Shown here: one piece after another, positions 41,930 through 52,280 of the stretch
Layout of the letters: every line of letters begins with the position of its first letter
Position numbering within the stretch: position 1 is the first letter of the stretch
Assembly (NCBI RefSeq): GCF_001552135.1
Contig: NZ_BCQP01000017.1
Location: 62,001-126,000 of the forward strand
Reading direction: 5' to 3'
DNA length: 64,000 nucleotides
Source: Actinomadura chibensis NBRC 106107
GTDB lineage: Bacteria; Actinomycetota; Actinomycetes; Streptosporangiales; Streptosporangiaceae
Notes under the pieces: model-generated
What the model was told of the DNA's origin: nothing
Seen by the model: only the letters and a program-made list of their open reading frames with translations
Database searches by the model: none
Program-made: the position numbers and the translations under genes

Positions 41930-44606
41930 TGTCGTCGCGGAGGGTCGCGGCCTCCTCGGCCGGGCCCTTCTCGTCCAGGGCGGTGAAGCCGTCCACGGCG
42001 GCGGACGCGTGCTCGGCTGCCTCCTGGAGCCGTCCCGCCTGGGCGAGGATGCGGGACTGGTCGTAGGACAGCAGCGCCGTCTCCCAGATCCGGGCGGGCT
42101 CGTTGTCGGCGGGCAGCCCGGCCAGCGCGGCGCGGGCCGTCTCCGCCGCCGTGACGGCGCCGTCCCGGTCGCCGCTCCACAGCAGGCACATCGCGTACCG
42201 GCGGCGGGTGCGGACGACGCCGTACGGGTCGCCCGCCTTCTCGTACGCGGCGGCCGCCTCGGCGTACCGCTCGGCGGCCTGGGCGTCGCGGTCGAGGTCG
42301 GTGAGGACGTCGGCGGCCTCGTTGAGGAAGTGCGCGACGGCGTCCGGACGCCCGGCCTCGGCGGCGTCCTCGGCCAGCGCCTCGAACGACACGGCGGCGT
42401 CCGCCTCGCGCAGCTCCTTCTGCGCGTGCGCGAGGATCAGGCGGCAGCGGCGCTCCGCGTCGGGGTCGCCCGCGTCGGCGAACCCGGGCAGCGCGGGCAG
42501 CGCCTCCTCGGCGGTCTCGGCCGCCTCCAGGTGCCGGCCGGTCGACAGGTACGCGGCGGCGAGGTCGACCCGGAGGTGGACGGCCCGCATCGGCATGCCC
42601 TCGGCCGTCCAGCCCGCGATGCCCTCGACGAGGTCGGGGATCGCGTCGCCCGGACGGTCCTTGGCCAGCAGCGCCAGCCCCCGCTCGGTGTGCGCCGCCG
42701 CCCGCATCGGGGACGGCCCGGCGAGCGCGCCGAGCGCCTCGTCGAACAGCGCGAACGTCTCGTCGTCCGCGCCGCCCTCGCGGCGGGCGAGGGTGCGGGC
42801 GAGCAGGAGCGCGGGCGCGGCGACCTCCTCGCGGTCCTCGGACCCGCGCGCCGCCTCCGCGGATTTGCGCAACGCGGCGACCGCGTCGTCCACCTCCCCG
42901 GACATCAGCAGCGCCTGCGCGCGGACGAACCAGTACTCGCCCGCCCGGTCGGCGCCGTCGCCGTCCAGGCCGGCCCGGTCGAGCACGGCGAGCGCCTCGG
43001 CGGGCTGCTCCAGCTCCACGTGCGCGGTCGCGAGCCGCAGGAGCGTCCCGACCGCGTCGCCCTCCCCGGTCGGGTGCGCCGCGAAGTACTCGGCGGCGGC
43101 GGCCATGTCGGCGAGGCCGCGCCCCTCGCCCGCCTTCGCGCGCATCGCGCCGAGGCGGCTGAGGACCCGGTGCCGGTTCGCCTCGTCGCCCAGTTCCTCG
43201 AACATCGCGAACGCGCGTTCCCAGCAGTCGACGGCGGCCTGGTCGCGGTTCGCCACGGCGTGCTGGACGCCCTCGCCGTCCAGGCGGCGGGCCCGCTGCA
43301 GCGGCGTCGGCTCCGCCGTCTCGGCGAGGACGTCGAACCGCCGCCACGCCGCCATCGCGCGGTCCAGGCCGGGCCGGTTGCGCCGCGCGTCGGCGATGTC
43401 GAGCAGCGCGTCGAAGTCGTCGATCGAGCCGAGGTCGTCGCCGGGCCCGTCCTGCGGGACGCTCTCCGGCCGCGGCGCGGGAGCCGGGCGGCGGTGGTGC
43501 GCCGCCAGCGGGACGTAGTCGAAGACCTCCTCGCCCGCCAGCGTCGCGCGCACCTTGTCGCCCTGGCAGGACGTCCCGTTGCGGGCGTCGAACCGGGCGG
43601 CCAGCTCCGTCGCGCGCTCCGCCAGCTCGGCCCGCAGCTCCGGCACCGGCACGTCCGCGGCCGGGCCGTCCCCGGGGCCGCGCCGCCGGACGGCCAGCCC
43701 GCCGTGCCCGGCCGCCTCCACCCGCGCGAGGACGAGCGCCGCCGCCGCGCAGAACTCCATCTCCGCGTGCGTGCTCGGCGCCTTGTCGAGCCACCCGATG
43801 TGCCGCTGGAGGATCTCCAGCCCGCGCGCCTCGTTGCCGGTGATCGCGCAGAACTCCAGGTGCTCGGCGATGTCGCCGAGGTCGGCGAGGCGCCCCCGGT
43901 GGACGCGGTAGGCGCGGCGGTGGGCGTCGGCGGCCTGCTCGGGGCGGTCCGTGCGCAGGTAGACGGGCAGGAGCGTGGTCTGCATCGACTGCGGCTGCTC
44001 GTTGCAGGACAGCCGCGCGCTCAGCACCGGCGCGGCCACCTCGAACGCCTCCTCGTACCGGCCCGCCTCCACCAGGTGGCGGGCCATGCCGGTCGGGTCG
44101 CAGCCCTCGCAGTCGGACAGCTCGTCCCGCTCGGCCGCGCGCCATTTCGTGTACCACTCGTCCGCCGAGCCGTCGCCGACGTGCCGCGCCACGATGTTGC
44201 GGTAGTGGTAGACCGCCTGGAGGCTGTGCCCGCCCGCCTTGTAGCGGCGCTCCATGTCGTCCAGGACCGCGTAGGTGCGGTCGAGCGGGATCTCGGGGAA
44301 CAGGGTCAGCGAGCTGACGGCCGCCTTCATCTGCCACATCAGGCCGTGCGTCTCGTCGAAGCGGGCCGGGTCGCGGTCGTGGTCGGCGAGCGTCCGGCTG
44401 AACGTCGCGAACGCCTTCAGGGGCTCGCCTCCGTACCGGTACGCGTTCGTCAGCCGGACCCGGACCTGGAACGCCAGGACCTCGTCGCCCGCCGCCTCCG
44501 CGCGGCGGAGCGCGTCCTCGACCAGGACGGTGCGGGCCTCGCCGTAGGGCAGTTCCTCCGCCCGCCCCATCAGGGCGTAGACGTCTTCGGTGGGATCGCT
44601 GGTCAC
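41895..44606 (-). CDS. Large tetratricopeptide-repeat protein, partner of the HSP90-like gene
   Basis: A 903-residue soluble protein made of helical TPR-like repeats, e.g. HRRAYRVHRGRLADLGDIAE early, and from residue 560 on a regular series such as ALLLARTLARREGGADDETF and AAYLSTGRHLEAAETAEEAL. Cys residues cluster in the first 350 residues (ELSDCEGCDP, LSCNEQ, NGTSCQGD). No enzymatic domain is visible. GTG 44606 overlaps the HSP90-like gene's stop as GTGA, so the two are made together. TPR proteins are common Hsp90 co-chaperones in eukaryotes, which supports a physical partnership here. Confidence 0.82.
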   Translation of the reverse strand: MTSDPTEDVYALMGRAEELPYGEARTVLVEDALRRAEAAGDEVLAFQVRVRLTNAYRYGGEPLKAFATFSRTLADHDRDPARFDETHGLMWQMKAAVSSLTLFPEIPLDRTYAVLDDMERRYKAGGHSLQAVYHYRNIVARHVGDGSADEWYTKWRAAERDELSDCEGCDPTGMARHLVEAGRYEEAFEVAAPVLSARLSCNEQPQSMQTTLLPVYLRTDRPEQAADAHRRAYRVHRGRLADLGDIAEHLEFCAITGNEARGLEILQRHIGWLDKAPSTHAEMEFCAAAALVLARVEAAGHGGLAVRRRGPGDGPAADVPVPELRAELAERATELAARFDARNGTSCQGDKVRATLAGEEVFDYVPLAAHHRRPAPAPRPESVPQDGPGDDLGSIDDFDALLDIADARRNRPGLDRAMAAWRRFDVLAETAEPTPLQRARRLDGEGVQHAVANRDQAAVDCWERAFAMFEELGDEANRHRVLSRLGAMRAKAGEGRGLADMAAAAEYFAAHPTGEGDAVGTLLRLATAHVELEQPAEALAVLDRAGLDGDGADRAGEYWFVRAQALLMSGEVDDAVAALRKSAEAARGSEDREEVAAPALLLARTLARREGGADDETFALFDEALGALAGPSPMRAAAHTERGLALLAKDRPGDAIPDLVEGIAGWTAEGMPMRAVHLRVDLAAAYLSTGRHLEAAETAEEALPALPGFADAGDPDAERRCRLILAHAQKELREADAAVSFEALAEDAAEAGRPDAVAHFLNEAADVLTDLDRDAQAAERYAEAAAAYEKAGDPYGVVRTRRRYAMCLLWSGDRDGAVTAAETARAALAGLPADNEPARIWETALLSYDQSRILAQAGRLQEAAEHASAAVDGFTALDEKGPAEEAATLRDDIRAALAEDPEG

Positions 44607-46417
44607 TCGGGAGCCTCCGGGGAGTGGACGGCCCATTCCAGCAGGCCGATGAAGGAACGGTTCAGCACCGCCGTGTCGGCGGGCCGCAGCGGATGGTGGC
44701 CGAGCAGCAGCGCCTGCCCGTAGAGCGCCTGGACGGCCAGCTCCACCAGCTCGGTCCGGTTCGCCCGCGGGGCCGTCTCCGCACCGTCGGCGGGCCCGCC
44801 GACGCCGAGGGACGTGACGCGCCGCGCCAGCGGGTTGCGGTAGTTCAGCACCAGTTGCGGGCGCTCGATCCCGGCGCTCGCGCCGACCGCGCCGAGGACG
44901 TCGGCCCACAGCGCGTCCGCCTCCTCCCGCGCCCGCTTCAGCTCCTCGCGGAACTGCGCGTCGCGGCTGGTCAGGAACAGCGCGGGCAGCGACGCCGGGT
45001 CGAACTCGCGGACCACGACCTCGCAGCCGAGCCGCTCCACCGCGCGCTGCGCCGCCGCGAGGAACGGCCGCAGCGCGAGCTCGGCCGCCGGGTCGAGGAC
45101 GCCGAACGTCGTGGTCAGCTCGGCCGCCTCCAGCCGGGACAGCCGGATGTCGGGGTCCAGGTCGGGCAGCCGCTCGATGATCTCGGTGTCGTGGACGTAG
45201 CCGCCGTTGACGAGCCCGACGCCCTGCGCGCCCGCCACCGCCGACAGCCGGCGGAACTCCTCCACGCTCGCGGTGTAGCGGCCGTCCGGGTGGCGGCGGC
45301 GGAACTCGCTCAGCGTCATCGGCCCGGCGGACGTCTCGTAGTCCAGCCACCGGTCGACGATCCGCAGCATCTCGTCGTCGTGCAGCGCCATCGCCTTCAC
45401 GCCGAGCTGGTGCAGCCGCAGGAACGCCCGCAGCCGGGACGGGTCGGTCTCCGCGAGCGTCACGAGCCACTGCCGCAGCGCGCCGCCGAGGCCCTGCCGC
45501 GCCGAGTCGAGCAGCTCGTCCTCGTAGAGGGCCTCGCGGCTCGCGGTCGGCCGCAGCTCGCCCGCGTCCACGACGCAGCGCGCGAAGAACGCCCACTCGG
45601 GCAGCAGCCCCTCGACGCTCTCGGCCAGCAGCATCCGCTTCAGGTACACGCGGTGGGACGCGCGGGCCGCCGGGGACACCGGGTCGGGCAGGATGAACGC
45701 GACGCCGGTCAGGCCCGCCTCGGGCACCTCCAGGTCGACGACGTCGAACGGCACGAAGCCGTAGAGGTCTTCGCAGTACCGCTCCAGCGCGCGGCGGCGC
45801 GCCGCCGGGTCGCGGTGCGTCACCTGCCAGGGCGGGCCGTCGCCGGTGATCGGCACGCCGTCCACGACCAGCTCGACGGGGAGCAGCGAGCCGTAGCCGC
45901 GGGCCAGCTCGGCCACGACCGGCGGGCTCAGCAGCTCCGCCGACCCCGGCCGGGCGCGCAGCGTGACCGTCGTGCCCGGCGCGTCGCGCTCGGCGGGCTC
46001 GACCCGGTAGCTGCCCTCGGAGCGGCCCGTCCAGCGGACGGCGGCGCCGCCCCGCGCGGACCTCGTCACGACCTCGATCTCGTCCGCGACGAGGAACGCC
46101 GACAGCAGCCCGATGCCGAACTGGCCGAGGAAGTCGTGCCGGGCGAAGCCCAGCTCGTCCCGCTTGGACGAGCGGCCGATCGTCGCGAGCAGCGTGTGGA
46201 CCTCGTCGGCGGTCAGCCCGATGCCGTCGTCGTGGACGCGGAGCGTCCCGCCCGAGGTCTCGATCTCGACCCGGCCGCCGTCGCCGCCGCGCGCGGTGAT
46301 CGCGTCCACCGCGTTCTGCAGCAGTTCCCGCAGGTAGACCCGCGGGCTCGCGTAGAGATGCCGGCTCAGCAGATCCACCACGCCGCGTAGATCGACCTGG
46401 AATGCCTGTTCCGCCAC
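44603..46417 (-). CDS. HSP90 family ATPase (HtpG-like)
   Basis: A 604-residue chaperone-type ATPase. The Bergerat ATP site is clear: YLRELLQNAVDAITAR, VHDDGIGLTADEV and GQFGIGLLSAFLVADEI. The middle domain has SHRVYLKRMLLAESVEGLLP, as in HtpG, and LRPTASREALYEDELL gives the catalytic-loop Arg. The C-terminal dimer region is present but diverged. GTG 46417 follows GGAGG. It is the first gene of a two-gene operon with the TPR protein. It is not the standard htpG; the group is widespread in actinomycetes and not understood. Confidence 0.9.
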   Translation of the reverse strand: MAEQAFQVDLRGVVDLLSRHLYASPRVYLRELLQNAVDAITARGGDGGRVEIETSGGTLRVHDDGIGLTADEVHTLLATIGRSSKRDELGFARHDFLGQFGIGLLSAFLVADEIEVVTRSARGGAAVRWTGRSEGSYRVEPAERDAPGTTVTLRARPGSAELLSPPVVAELARGYGSLLPVELVVDGVPITGDGPPWQVTHRDPAARRRALERYCEDLYGFVPFDVVDLEVPEAGLTGVAFILPDPVSPAARASHRVYLKRMLLAESVEGLLPEWAFFARCVVDAGELRPTASREALYEDELLDSARQGLGGALRQWLVTLAETDPSRLRAFLRLHQLGVKAMALHDDEMLRIVDRWLDYETSAGPMTLSEFRRRHPDGRYTASVEEFRRLSAVAGAQGVGLVNGGYVHDTEIIERLPDLDPDIRLSRLEAAELTTTFGVLDPAAELALRPFLAAAQRAVERLGCEVVVREFDPASLPALFLTSRDAQFREELKRAREEADALWADVLGAVGASAGIERPQLVLNYRNPLARRVTSLGVGGPADGAETAPRANRTELVELAVQALYGQALLLGHHPLRPADTAVLNRSFIGLLEWAVHSPEAPE

Positions 46418-46559
46418 GGGCGCGCCTCCCCGATCACCTTTCTTGGCGATCACACCCTAGCGACCGGTACGGACCACTTCCGATCAATTCCTCGACACTC
46501 GGCAGAACGTGCCAACCCCGCGGGCGCGGGGCGAGGCCGTCCGGGCGGCGGACGGAAAA

Positions 46560-46612
46560 GGCCCTCCGGACGCGCCGCCCCGAGGATCCGGGGCACGCGC
46601 GTCCGGAGGGCC
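46560..46612 (-). terminator. Strong terminator stem after mdh
   Basis: GGCCCTCCGGACGCG (46560-46574) and CGCGTCCGGAGGGCC (46598-46612) form a perfect 15-base stem around a 23-base loop with its own pairing. It lies 17 bases past the mdh stop; on this strand TTTTCC follows. Confidence 0.85.
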
Positions 46613-46628
46613 GGGCGCCCGCGTCAGG

Positions 46629-47855
<1,227 letters not shown>

Positions 47856-49073
47856 TCAGCCGTTGATCTTCTTCTGGAGGTTGGTGTCGAGCGCCTCCAG
47901 GAAGCCCTGCGTGGTCAGGAAGGGGGTGGAGTCGCCGACGAGGAGCGCCAGGTCCTTGGTCATCTGGCCCGACTCGACCGTCTCGACACAGACTCGCTCC
48001 AGCGAGTGGGCGAAGTCCACGACCTCGGGCTGGTTGTCGAGCTTGCCGCGGTGCTCGAGGCCGCGGGTCCAGGCGAAGATCGACGCGATCGGGTTGGTCG
48101 ACGTCGGCTTGCCCTGCTGGTGCTGCCGGTAGTGGCGGGTCACCGTGCCGTGCGCGGCCTCGGCCTCGACCGTCTTGCCGTCCGGGGTCATCAGGACGGA
48201 CGTCATCAGGCCCAGCGAGCCGAACCCCTGCGCGAGCGTGTCGGACTGGACGTCGCCGTCGTAGTTCTTGGCGGCCCAGACGAAGCCGCCCTCCCACTTG
48301 AGCGCCGCCGCGACCATGTCGTCGATGAGGCGGTGCTCGTAGGTGAGGCCCTTGGCCTCGAACTCGGCCTTGAACTCCGACTCGTAGATCTCCTGGAAGA
48401 TGTCCTTGAACCGGCCGTCGTAGGCCTTCAGGATCGTGTTCTTCGTGGACATGTACAGCGGCATCCCGCGCTCCAGCGCGTACCGCATCGTCGCCCGCGC
48501 GAAGTCGCGGATGGACGAGTCGTAGTTGTACATGCCCATCGCGACGCCGCCGCCGGGGAAGTCGGCGATCTCGAACTCCATCGGCTCGCCCTCGTCGGAC
48601 GGCGTGTAGGTGATCGTCACCTTGCCGGGGCCGGGCACGACGAAGTCGGTGGCGCGGTACTGGTCGCCGTGGGCGTGGCGGCCGATGATGATGGGCTTCG
48701 TCCAGCCGGGGACGAGCCGGGGGATGTTGGAGCAGATGATCGGCTCACGGAACACCACGCCGCCCAGGATGTTGCGGATCGTCCCGTTCGGGGACCGCCA
48801 CATCTTCTTCAGGCCGAACTCCTCGACGCGCGCCTCGTCGGGGGTGATGGTCGCGCACTTCACGCCGACGCCGTGCTCCTGGATGGCCTTGGCCGCGTCC
48901 ACCGTGACCTGGTCGTCCGTGGCGTCACGGTGCTCGATCCCCAGGTCGTAGTACTTCAGGTCAACGTCGAGGTAGGGCAGGATCAACTGGTCCTTGATGA
49001 ATTTCCAGATGATCCGGGTCATCTCGTCGCCGTCGAGCTCGACGACCGGGCCCGCTACTTTGATCTTGGGCAT
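47856..49073 (-). CDS. icd: NADP-dependent isocitrate dehydrogenase (eukaryote-like)
   Basis: A 405-residue dimeric IDH like the eukaryotic enzyme rather than the long monomeric form of many actinobacteria. [20 protein letters not shown] starts it; the active site is seen in [19 protein letters not shown], the metal Asp residues in [19 protein letters not shown], and NADP contacts in [10 protein letters not shown]. It oxidises isocitrate to 2-oxoglutarate. ATG 49073 has AAAGGGACAG upstream. A 215-base gap before it probably holds its promoter. It ends in a strong stem-loop. Confidence 0.95.
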   Translation of the reverse strand: MPKIKVAGPVVELDGDEMTRIIWKFIKDQLILPYLDVDLKYYDLGIEHRDATDDQVTVDAAKAIQEHGVGVKCATITPDEARVEEFGLKKMWRSPNGTIRNILGGVVFREPIICSNIPRLVPGWTKPIIIGRHAHGDQYRATDFVVPGPGKVTITYTPSDEGEPMEFEIADFPGGGVAMGMYNYDSSIRDFARATMRYALERGMPLYMSTKNTILKAYDGRFKDIFQEIYESEFKAEFEAKGLTYEHRLIDDMVAAALKWEGGFVWAAKNYDGDVQSDTLAQGFGSLGLMTSVLMTPDGKTVEAEAAHGTVTRHYRQHQQGKPTSTNPIASIFAWTRGLEHRGKLDNQPEVVDFAHSLERVCVETVESGQMTKDLALLVGDSTPFLTTQGFLEALDTNLQKKING

Positions 49074-49288
49074 GCTGCTGCTGTCCCTTTCCTACACCTG
49101 GCCAGCTAGTGAGCTGTTCCTCATCCTGCCGCGGGCGAGGGGCGGTGTCGGCCGTCCGGTTCGCGCCGGATGAGAAGAGACTCAGTCCTTGTAAGGCTCA
49201 ACTGGCAAGGCTAGCCGAGGCGCCCGGAAGGTCTGGACCCGGCCACCGCCCACCCTCGACGAAACACCCTCTGACCTGGGGCGATGCC

Positions 49289-49717
49289 CTACTTAGGTGA
49301 GCCTTCCCGGCGTCCGGCGAGCAGCAGCCGCGCGCCGCGCACGACCATCGTCAGCAGGATCAGCACCCCGAACGCCCCGGCGAGGATGAGCCCCGGCTTG
49401 TTCATCGGCGGGATGCTGAGCGCGACGAACGCGACCATCTCGCCGAGGATGACGAGCGTCCAGCAGTCGATGGAGCGGCTGCGGACGGCGAGCGGCCCGA
49501 GCTGCGACTCCGGCAGCAGGAGCCGGGCGAGCGCGCCGAGCAGCAGCGCCGCGGCCATCAGCCCCGACCCCTTGCGGAAGTAGTTGAACGCGCAGAGCGT
49601 GAGGCCCGCGCCGACGCCGCTGAGGACGAGGAGGTACGGGAGCTGCGCGAGCCAGTGCGGGGCCGCCTCCCTGCGGCGCGGGGCCTTGCGGCGGCGCCTG
49701 CGCACCTCGGTGCTCAT
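49289..49717 (-). CDS. DUF3017 membrane protein
   Basis: A 142-residue protein with a very basic N terminus (EVRRRRRKAPRRREA) and three or four hydrophobic segments, including LPYLLVLSGVGAGLTLCAF and PPMNKPGLILAGAFGVLILL. DUF3017 proteins lie next to folD and purine or TCA genes throughout Streptomyces and relatives. Function is unknown. ATG 49717 is the start after which the basic region begins. Confidence 0.85.
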   Translation of the reverse strand: MSTEVRRRRRKAPRRREAAPHWLAQLPYLLVLSGVGAGLTLCAFNYFRKGSGLMAAALLLGALARLLLPESQLGPLAVRSRSIDCWTLVILGEMVAFVALSIPPMNKPGLILAGAFGVLILLTMVVRGARLLLAGRREGSPK

Positions 49718-49838
49718 GGGCTTCACGGTATAGCGATTCGGCCCACCGCACGACATCGGGCGGACCACCGTCCCGCAGGGGTGGGACGGGTGGGGCGCGG
49801 GTGATGTCCGAGAGGCCGGAATCCCTTGCGCCATCGTG

Positions 49839-49854
49839 CCTACTCGCCAGTAGG
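49839..49854. promoter_or_regulatory. Inverted repeat upstream of the FHA gene
   Basis: CCTACT (49839-49844) and AGTAGG (49849-49854) form a perfect 6-base repeat with a 4-base spacer, about 70-85 bases before the FHA start. It may be a regulator site or part of a leader stem. Confidence 0.4.
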
Positions 49855-49922
49855 AGGGTGTGACCACACGGCGCCCGGGTAACCCGGCAGACAGGGGTCG
49901 CTAACTAGCTGGGAGGACTGCC

Positions 49923-50648
49923 GTGGAGGGGCCGTTCATGCGGATCGAGGACAGCGGGCTGGTGGTGCCGCTGCGCCCCGACGTTACGACGGTCGGGAGA
50001 GGGAGAGGAGTGGATATCCGCCTCGACGACCCGAGTGTGTCCCGTTTGCACGCTGAGATCGTCCGACGCGGTCCGTACGTCTACGTGGTGGACATGGGCC
50101 TGTCCCGCAACGGGACCCGCGTCAACGGGCGGCCGATCGCCCGCAGAGTCCTGGAGGACGGCGACGTCGTGAGCTTCGGCACGGCGCGCTGCCGGATGGG
50201 GGGCATCCCCCGTGAGGAGGTCGACCCGGACGTCGAACTGCGGCGCGCGGTCGCGCCGGAGCTCACCCGACGCGAGGTCGACGTGCTGACCTCGCTGTGC
50301 CGTCCAGCCCTGTCCGACGAGGCGTTCGTGGCCCCCGCCACGGCGCGCGACATCGCCGGGGAGCTGGTCGTCACCGAGGCCGCCGTCAAGCAGCACCTGC
50401 TGCGCCTCTACCAGAAGTTCCGGATTCCCGAGGGCGCCAACCGGCGGACCAGGCTCGCCAACGAGGTCATCGCGATGGGCCTCGTCCGGCCGCTGCCGCC
50501 GGTGCACGTCCCGCAGGGCCGCCCTCCGATGGACGGCCGCGTACCGGGGGTCCGGGGCACGGCCGAGACGCGGCGGGCGGGCGCGCCGCACGCCCACCAC
50601 ACCGGCGCCCGCCCGGCGCCGAGCCCGGCGGGACGGAGGGCGAGCTGA
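49923..50648 (+). CDS. FHA domain protein with C-terminal helix-turn-helix
   Basis: A 241-residue protein. The FHA domain covers residues 1-100 with TTVGRGRGVDIRLDD, DPSVSRLHAEIVRRG and GLSRNGTRVNG, the phosphothreonine-binding motifs GRxxxxD, SRxHA and NGT. Residues 110-190 resemble a LuxR-like helix-turn-helix (LTRREVDVLTSLCRP, ITV-type segment AAVKQHLLRLYQKF). The C terminus is Pro/Arg-rich. It should link Ser/Thr-kinase signalling to DNA binding. GTG 49923 follows GGGAGG. It is convergent with folD. Confidence 0.87.
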   Translation: MEGPFMRIEDSGLVVPLRPDVTTVGRGRGVDIRLDDPSVSRLHAEIVRRGPYVYVVDMGLSRNGTRVNGRPIARRVLEDGDVVSFGTARCRMGGIPREEVDPDVELRRAVAPELTRREVDVLTSLCRPALSDEAFVAPATARDIAGELVVTEAAVKQHLLRLYQKFRIPEGANRRTRLANEVIAMGLVRPLPPVHVPQGRPPMDGRVPGVRGTAETRRAGAPHAHHTGARPAPSPAGRRAS

Positions 50649-50759
50649 GGTAGATCCGCGGTCGCCCTCGACGGCAGCGCGACTGGAGGGCGATCGCTTG
50701 ACCCGGCCGACGGGGCCGCGCAAGTGACGGCGCGGCTCCGTCCGGCAGGAGGAACGAAG

Positions 50760-50797
50760 GCGGGAGCCGCCACCGGGGTGCTGGTGGCGGCTCCCGC
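50760..50797. terminator. Bidirectional terminator
   Basis: GCGGGAGCCGCCACC (50760-50774) and GGTGGCGGCTCCCGC (50783-50797) are perfect 15-base arms with an 8-base loop. It lies between the convergent FHA and folD genes, 17 bases past the folD stop. Confidence 0.88.
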
Positions 50798-50814
50798 TCG
50801 TTCGCGCCCGCCCT

Positions 50815-51666
50815 CTAGGCGAGGCTGTTCTCGGCGGCCTCGACGACGTTGGCGAGCAGCATCGCGCGCGTCATCGGGCCGACGCCGCCGGGGTTCGGCG
50901 CGACCCATCCGGCGACCTCGCGGACGTCGGCGGCGACGTCGCCCGCGAGCTTGCCGTCCACCCGCGAGACGCCGACGTCGAGGACGGCCGCGCCGGGCTT
51001 GACCATGTCCGCGGTGATCAGGCCGGGGACGCCGGCGGCGGCCACGACGATGTCGGCAGCGCGGGTGTGCGCGGCGAGGTCGCGGGTCGCGGTGTGGCAG
51101 AGGGTGACGGTCGCGTTCTCGGTGCGGCGGGTGAGCAGCAGGCCGAGGGAGCGCCCGACCGTGATGCCGCGCCCGACGACGGTGACCTCGGCGCCCCTGA
51201 TCGGGACGTCGAACCGGCGCAGCAGCTCGATGATCCCCTTCGGCGTGCAGGGCAGCGGGCCGGGCTGCATCAGGACGAGCCGTCCGAGGTTGGTGGGGTG
51301 CAGGCCGTCGGCGTCCTTGGCGGGGTCGATGCGCTCCAGCACGCGCTGCTCGTCCAGGCCCTTCGGCAGCGGGAGCTGGACGATGTACCCCGTGCAGGCG
51401 GGGTCGGCGTTCAGCTCGGCGACGGCGCGCTCGACGTCGTCCTGGGACGCGGTGGCGGGCAGGTCGCGGCGGATGCTCTCGATGCCGACCTCGGCGCAGT
51501 CGCGGTGCTTCATGTTCACGTACGAGTGGCTGCCGGGGTCGTCGCCGACGAGCACGGTGCCGAGCCCGACGCCCACGCCGCGGTCGCGCAGCGCCTCGAC
51601 GCGGGCCTTCAGGTCGGAGCGGATCTCGGCGGCCGTGGCCTTGCCGTCCAGAATCTGTGCGGTCAT
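50815..51666 (-). CDS. folD: Bifunctional methylenetetrahydrofolate dehydrogenase/cyclohydrolase
   Basis: A 283-residue enzyme that makes 10-formyl-THF from methylene-THF in two steps. [14 protein letters not shown] carries the catalytic Tyr-Lys pair, [19 protein letters not shown] the first signature, and [11 protein letters not shown] the second; NAD(P) is bound through [19 protein letters not shown] 51666 follows GGAGGAACGC. Its product is used by PurN and PurH, encoded next on the same strand. Confidence 0.95.
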   Translation of the reverse strand: MTAQILDGKATAAEIRSDLKARVEALRDRGVGVGLGTVLVGDDPGSHSYVNMKHRDCAEVGIESIRRDLPATASQDDVERAVAELNADPACTGYIVQLPLPKGLDEQRVLERIDPAKDADGLHPTNLGRLVLMQPGPLPCTPKGIIELLRRFDVPIRGAEVTVVGRGITVGRSLGLLLTRRTENATVTLCHTATRDLAAHTRAADIVVAAAGVPGLITADMVKPGAAVLDVGVSRVDGKLAGDVAADVREVAGWVAPNPGGVGPMTRAMLLANVVEAAENSLA

Positions 51667-51852
51667 GCGTTCCTCCGCGTGGCAGGTCCCGTCCTCCACC
51701 CAGGCGCGCGGTGTACGGACTGTGGTTCGCTCCCCGGTGGTGCCCCACCTTGACCGCGCCAGTCGCGTGAGCACCCATCGTAATGGGCCATCGCGAGGAG
51801 TGGCTCGCCGAAACCGGCGCGGCCCGCGACCGTCGCGGAGATGGCGGCCTGA

Positions 51853-51945
51853 GTGGACGGCTCGGTCCGCGACACCGCCGCGTACGCGATGACCGACGAC
51901 GACTGGCCGGGGGCCGCCGCGGCGCTGCGCGCCCGGCTGCGCTGA
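51853..51945 (+). pseudogene. C-terminal remnant of a GNAT acetyltransferase
   Basis: A 30-codon stretch reads [20 protein letters not shown] and ends in LRARLR before a stop, like the C-terminal end of many GNAT proteins. A stop codon lies just upstream in frame, and no catalytic core precedes it. It would then be a fragment left after deletion. The match is by family knowledge only. Confidence 0.4.
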
Positions 51946-51952
51946 GGGCGGG

Positions 51953-52132
51953 TCAGTCCTCTTCGGAGCGGCCGCGCCAGGCGATCACGCGGTCGGTGCC
52001 GTGCCAGCCGAGGTGCGCGGCCAGCATCGCCGCGAGGATCGCCGCGACCAGCCCGATGACCTGCCGGGACTCCATCAGCAGCGCGTTCGCCTGGGACACC
52101 GAGCCGAGCATCAGGGACATCAGCAGATCCAT
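51953..52132 (-). CDS. Small single-span membrane protein
   Basis: A 59-residue protein with one membrane span ([19 protein letters not shown]) and a charged C-terminal tail ([12 protein letters not shown]). ATG 52132 has GGAGG close upstream. No family is recognised. It lies between purH and folD on the same strand and may share their transcription, although a terminator follows purH. Confidence 0.65.
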   Translation of the reverse strand: MDLLMSLMLGSVSQANALLMESRQVIGLVAAILAAMLAAHLGWHGTDRVIAWRGRSEED

Positions 52133-52236
52133 CGCGCCTCCAACACTCACCACCCGCGCCAGGGGGGCACGGTCGTGCGGAGGCGCGGCTCGCGCCGAGG
52201 CTACCCGGACGGAAAAGTAAAAAATCCCGGGCTAAA

Positions 52237-52268
52237 CCCGGTGCGGCGGTGTTCCCCGCCACACCGGG
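52237..52268 (-). terminator. Rho-independent terminator after purH
   Basis: CCCGGTGCGGCGG (52237-52249) pairs with CCGCCACACCGGG (52256-52268) across a 6-base loop, 12 bases past the purH stop. The one non-standard pair is a G-U on the purH transcript. A run of six T on that strand (52219-52224) follows a second small stem, so this is a classical terminator. Confidence 0.88.
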
Positions 52269-52280
52269 TGTGCCCGTCGA

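Noticed and set aside
43103-46390. Long + strand frames antisense to the TPR and HSP90-like genes
   Set aside because: They are reverse-complement shadows with His/Arg/Gly-rich sequence and no start context.
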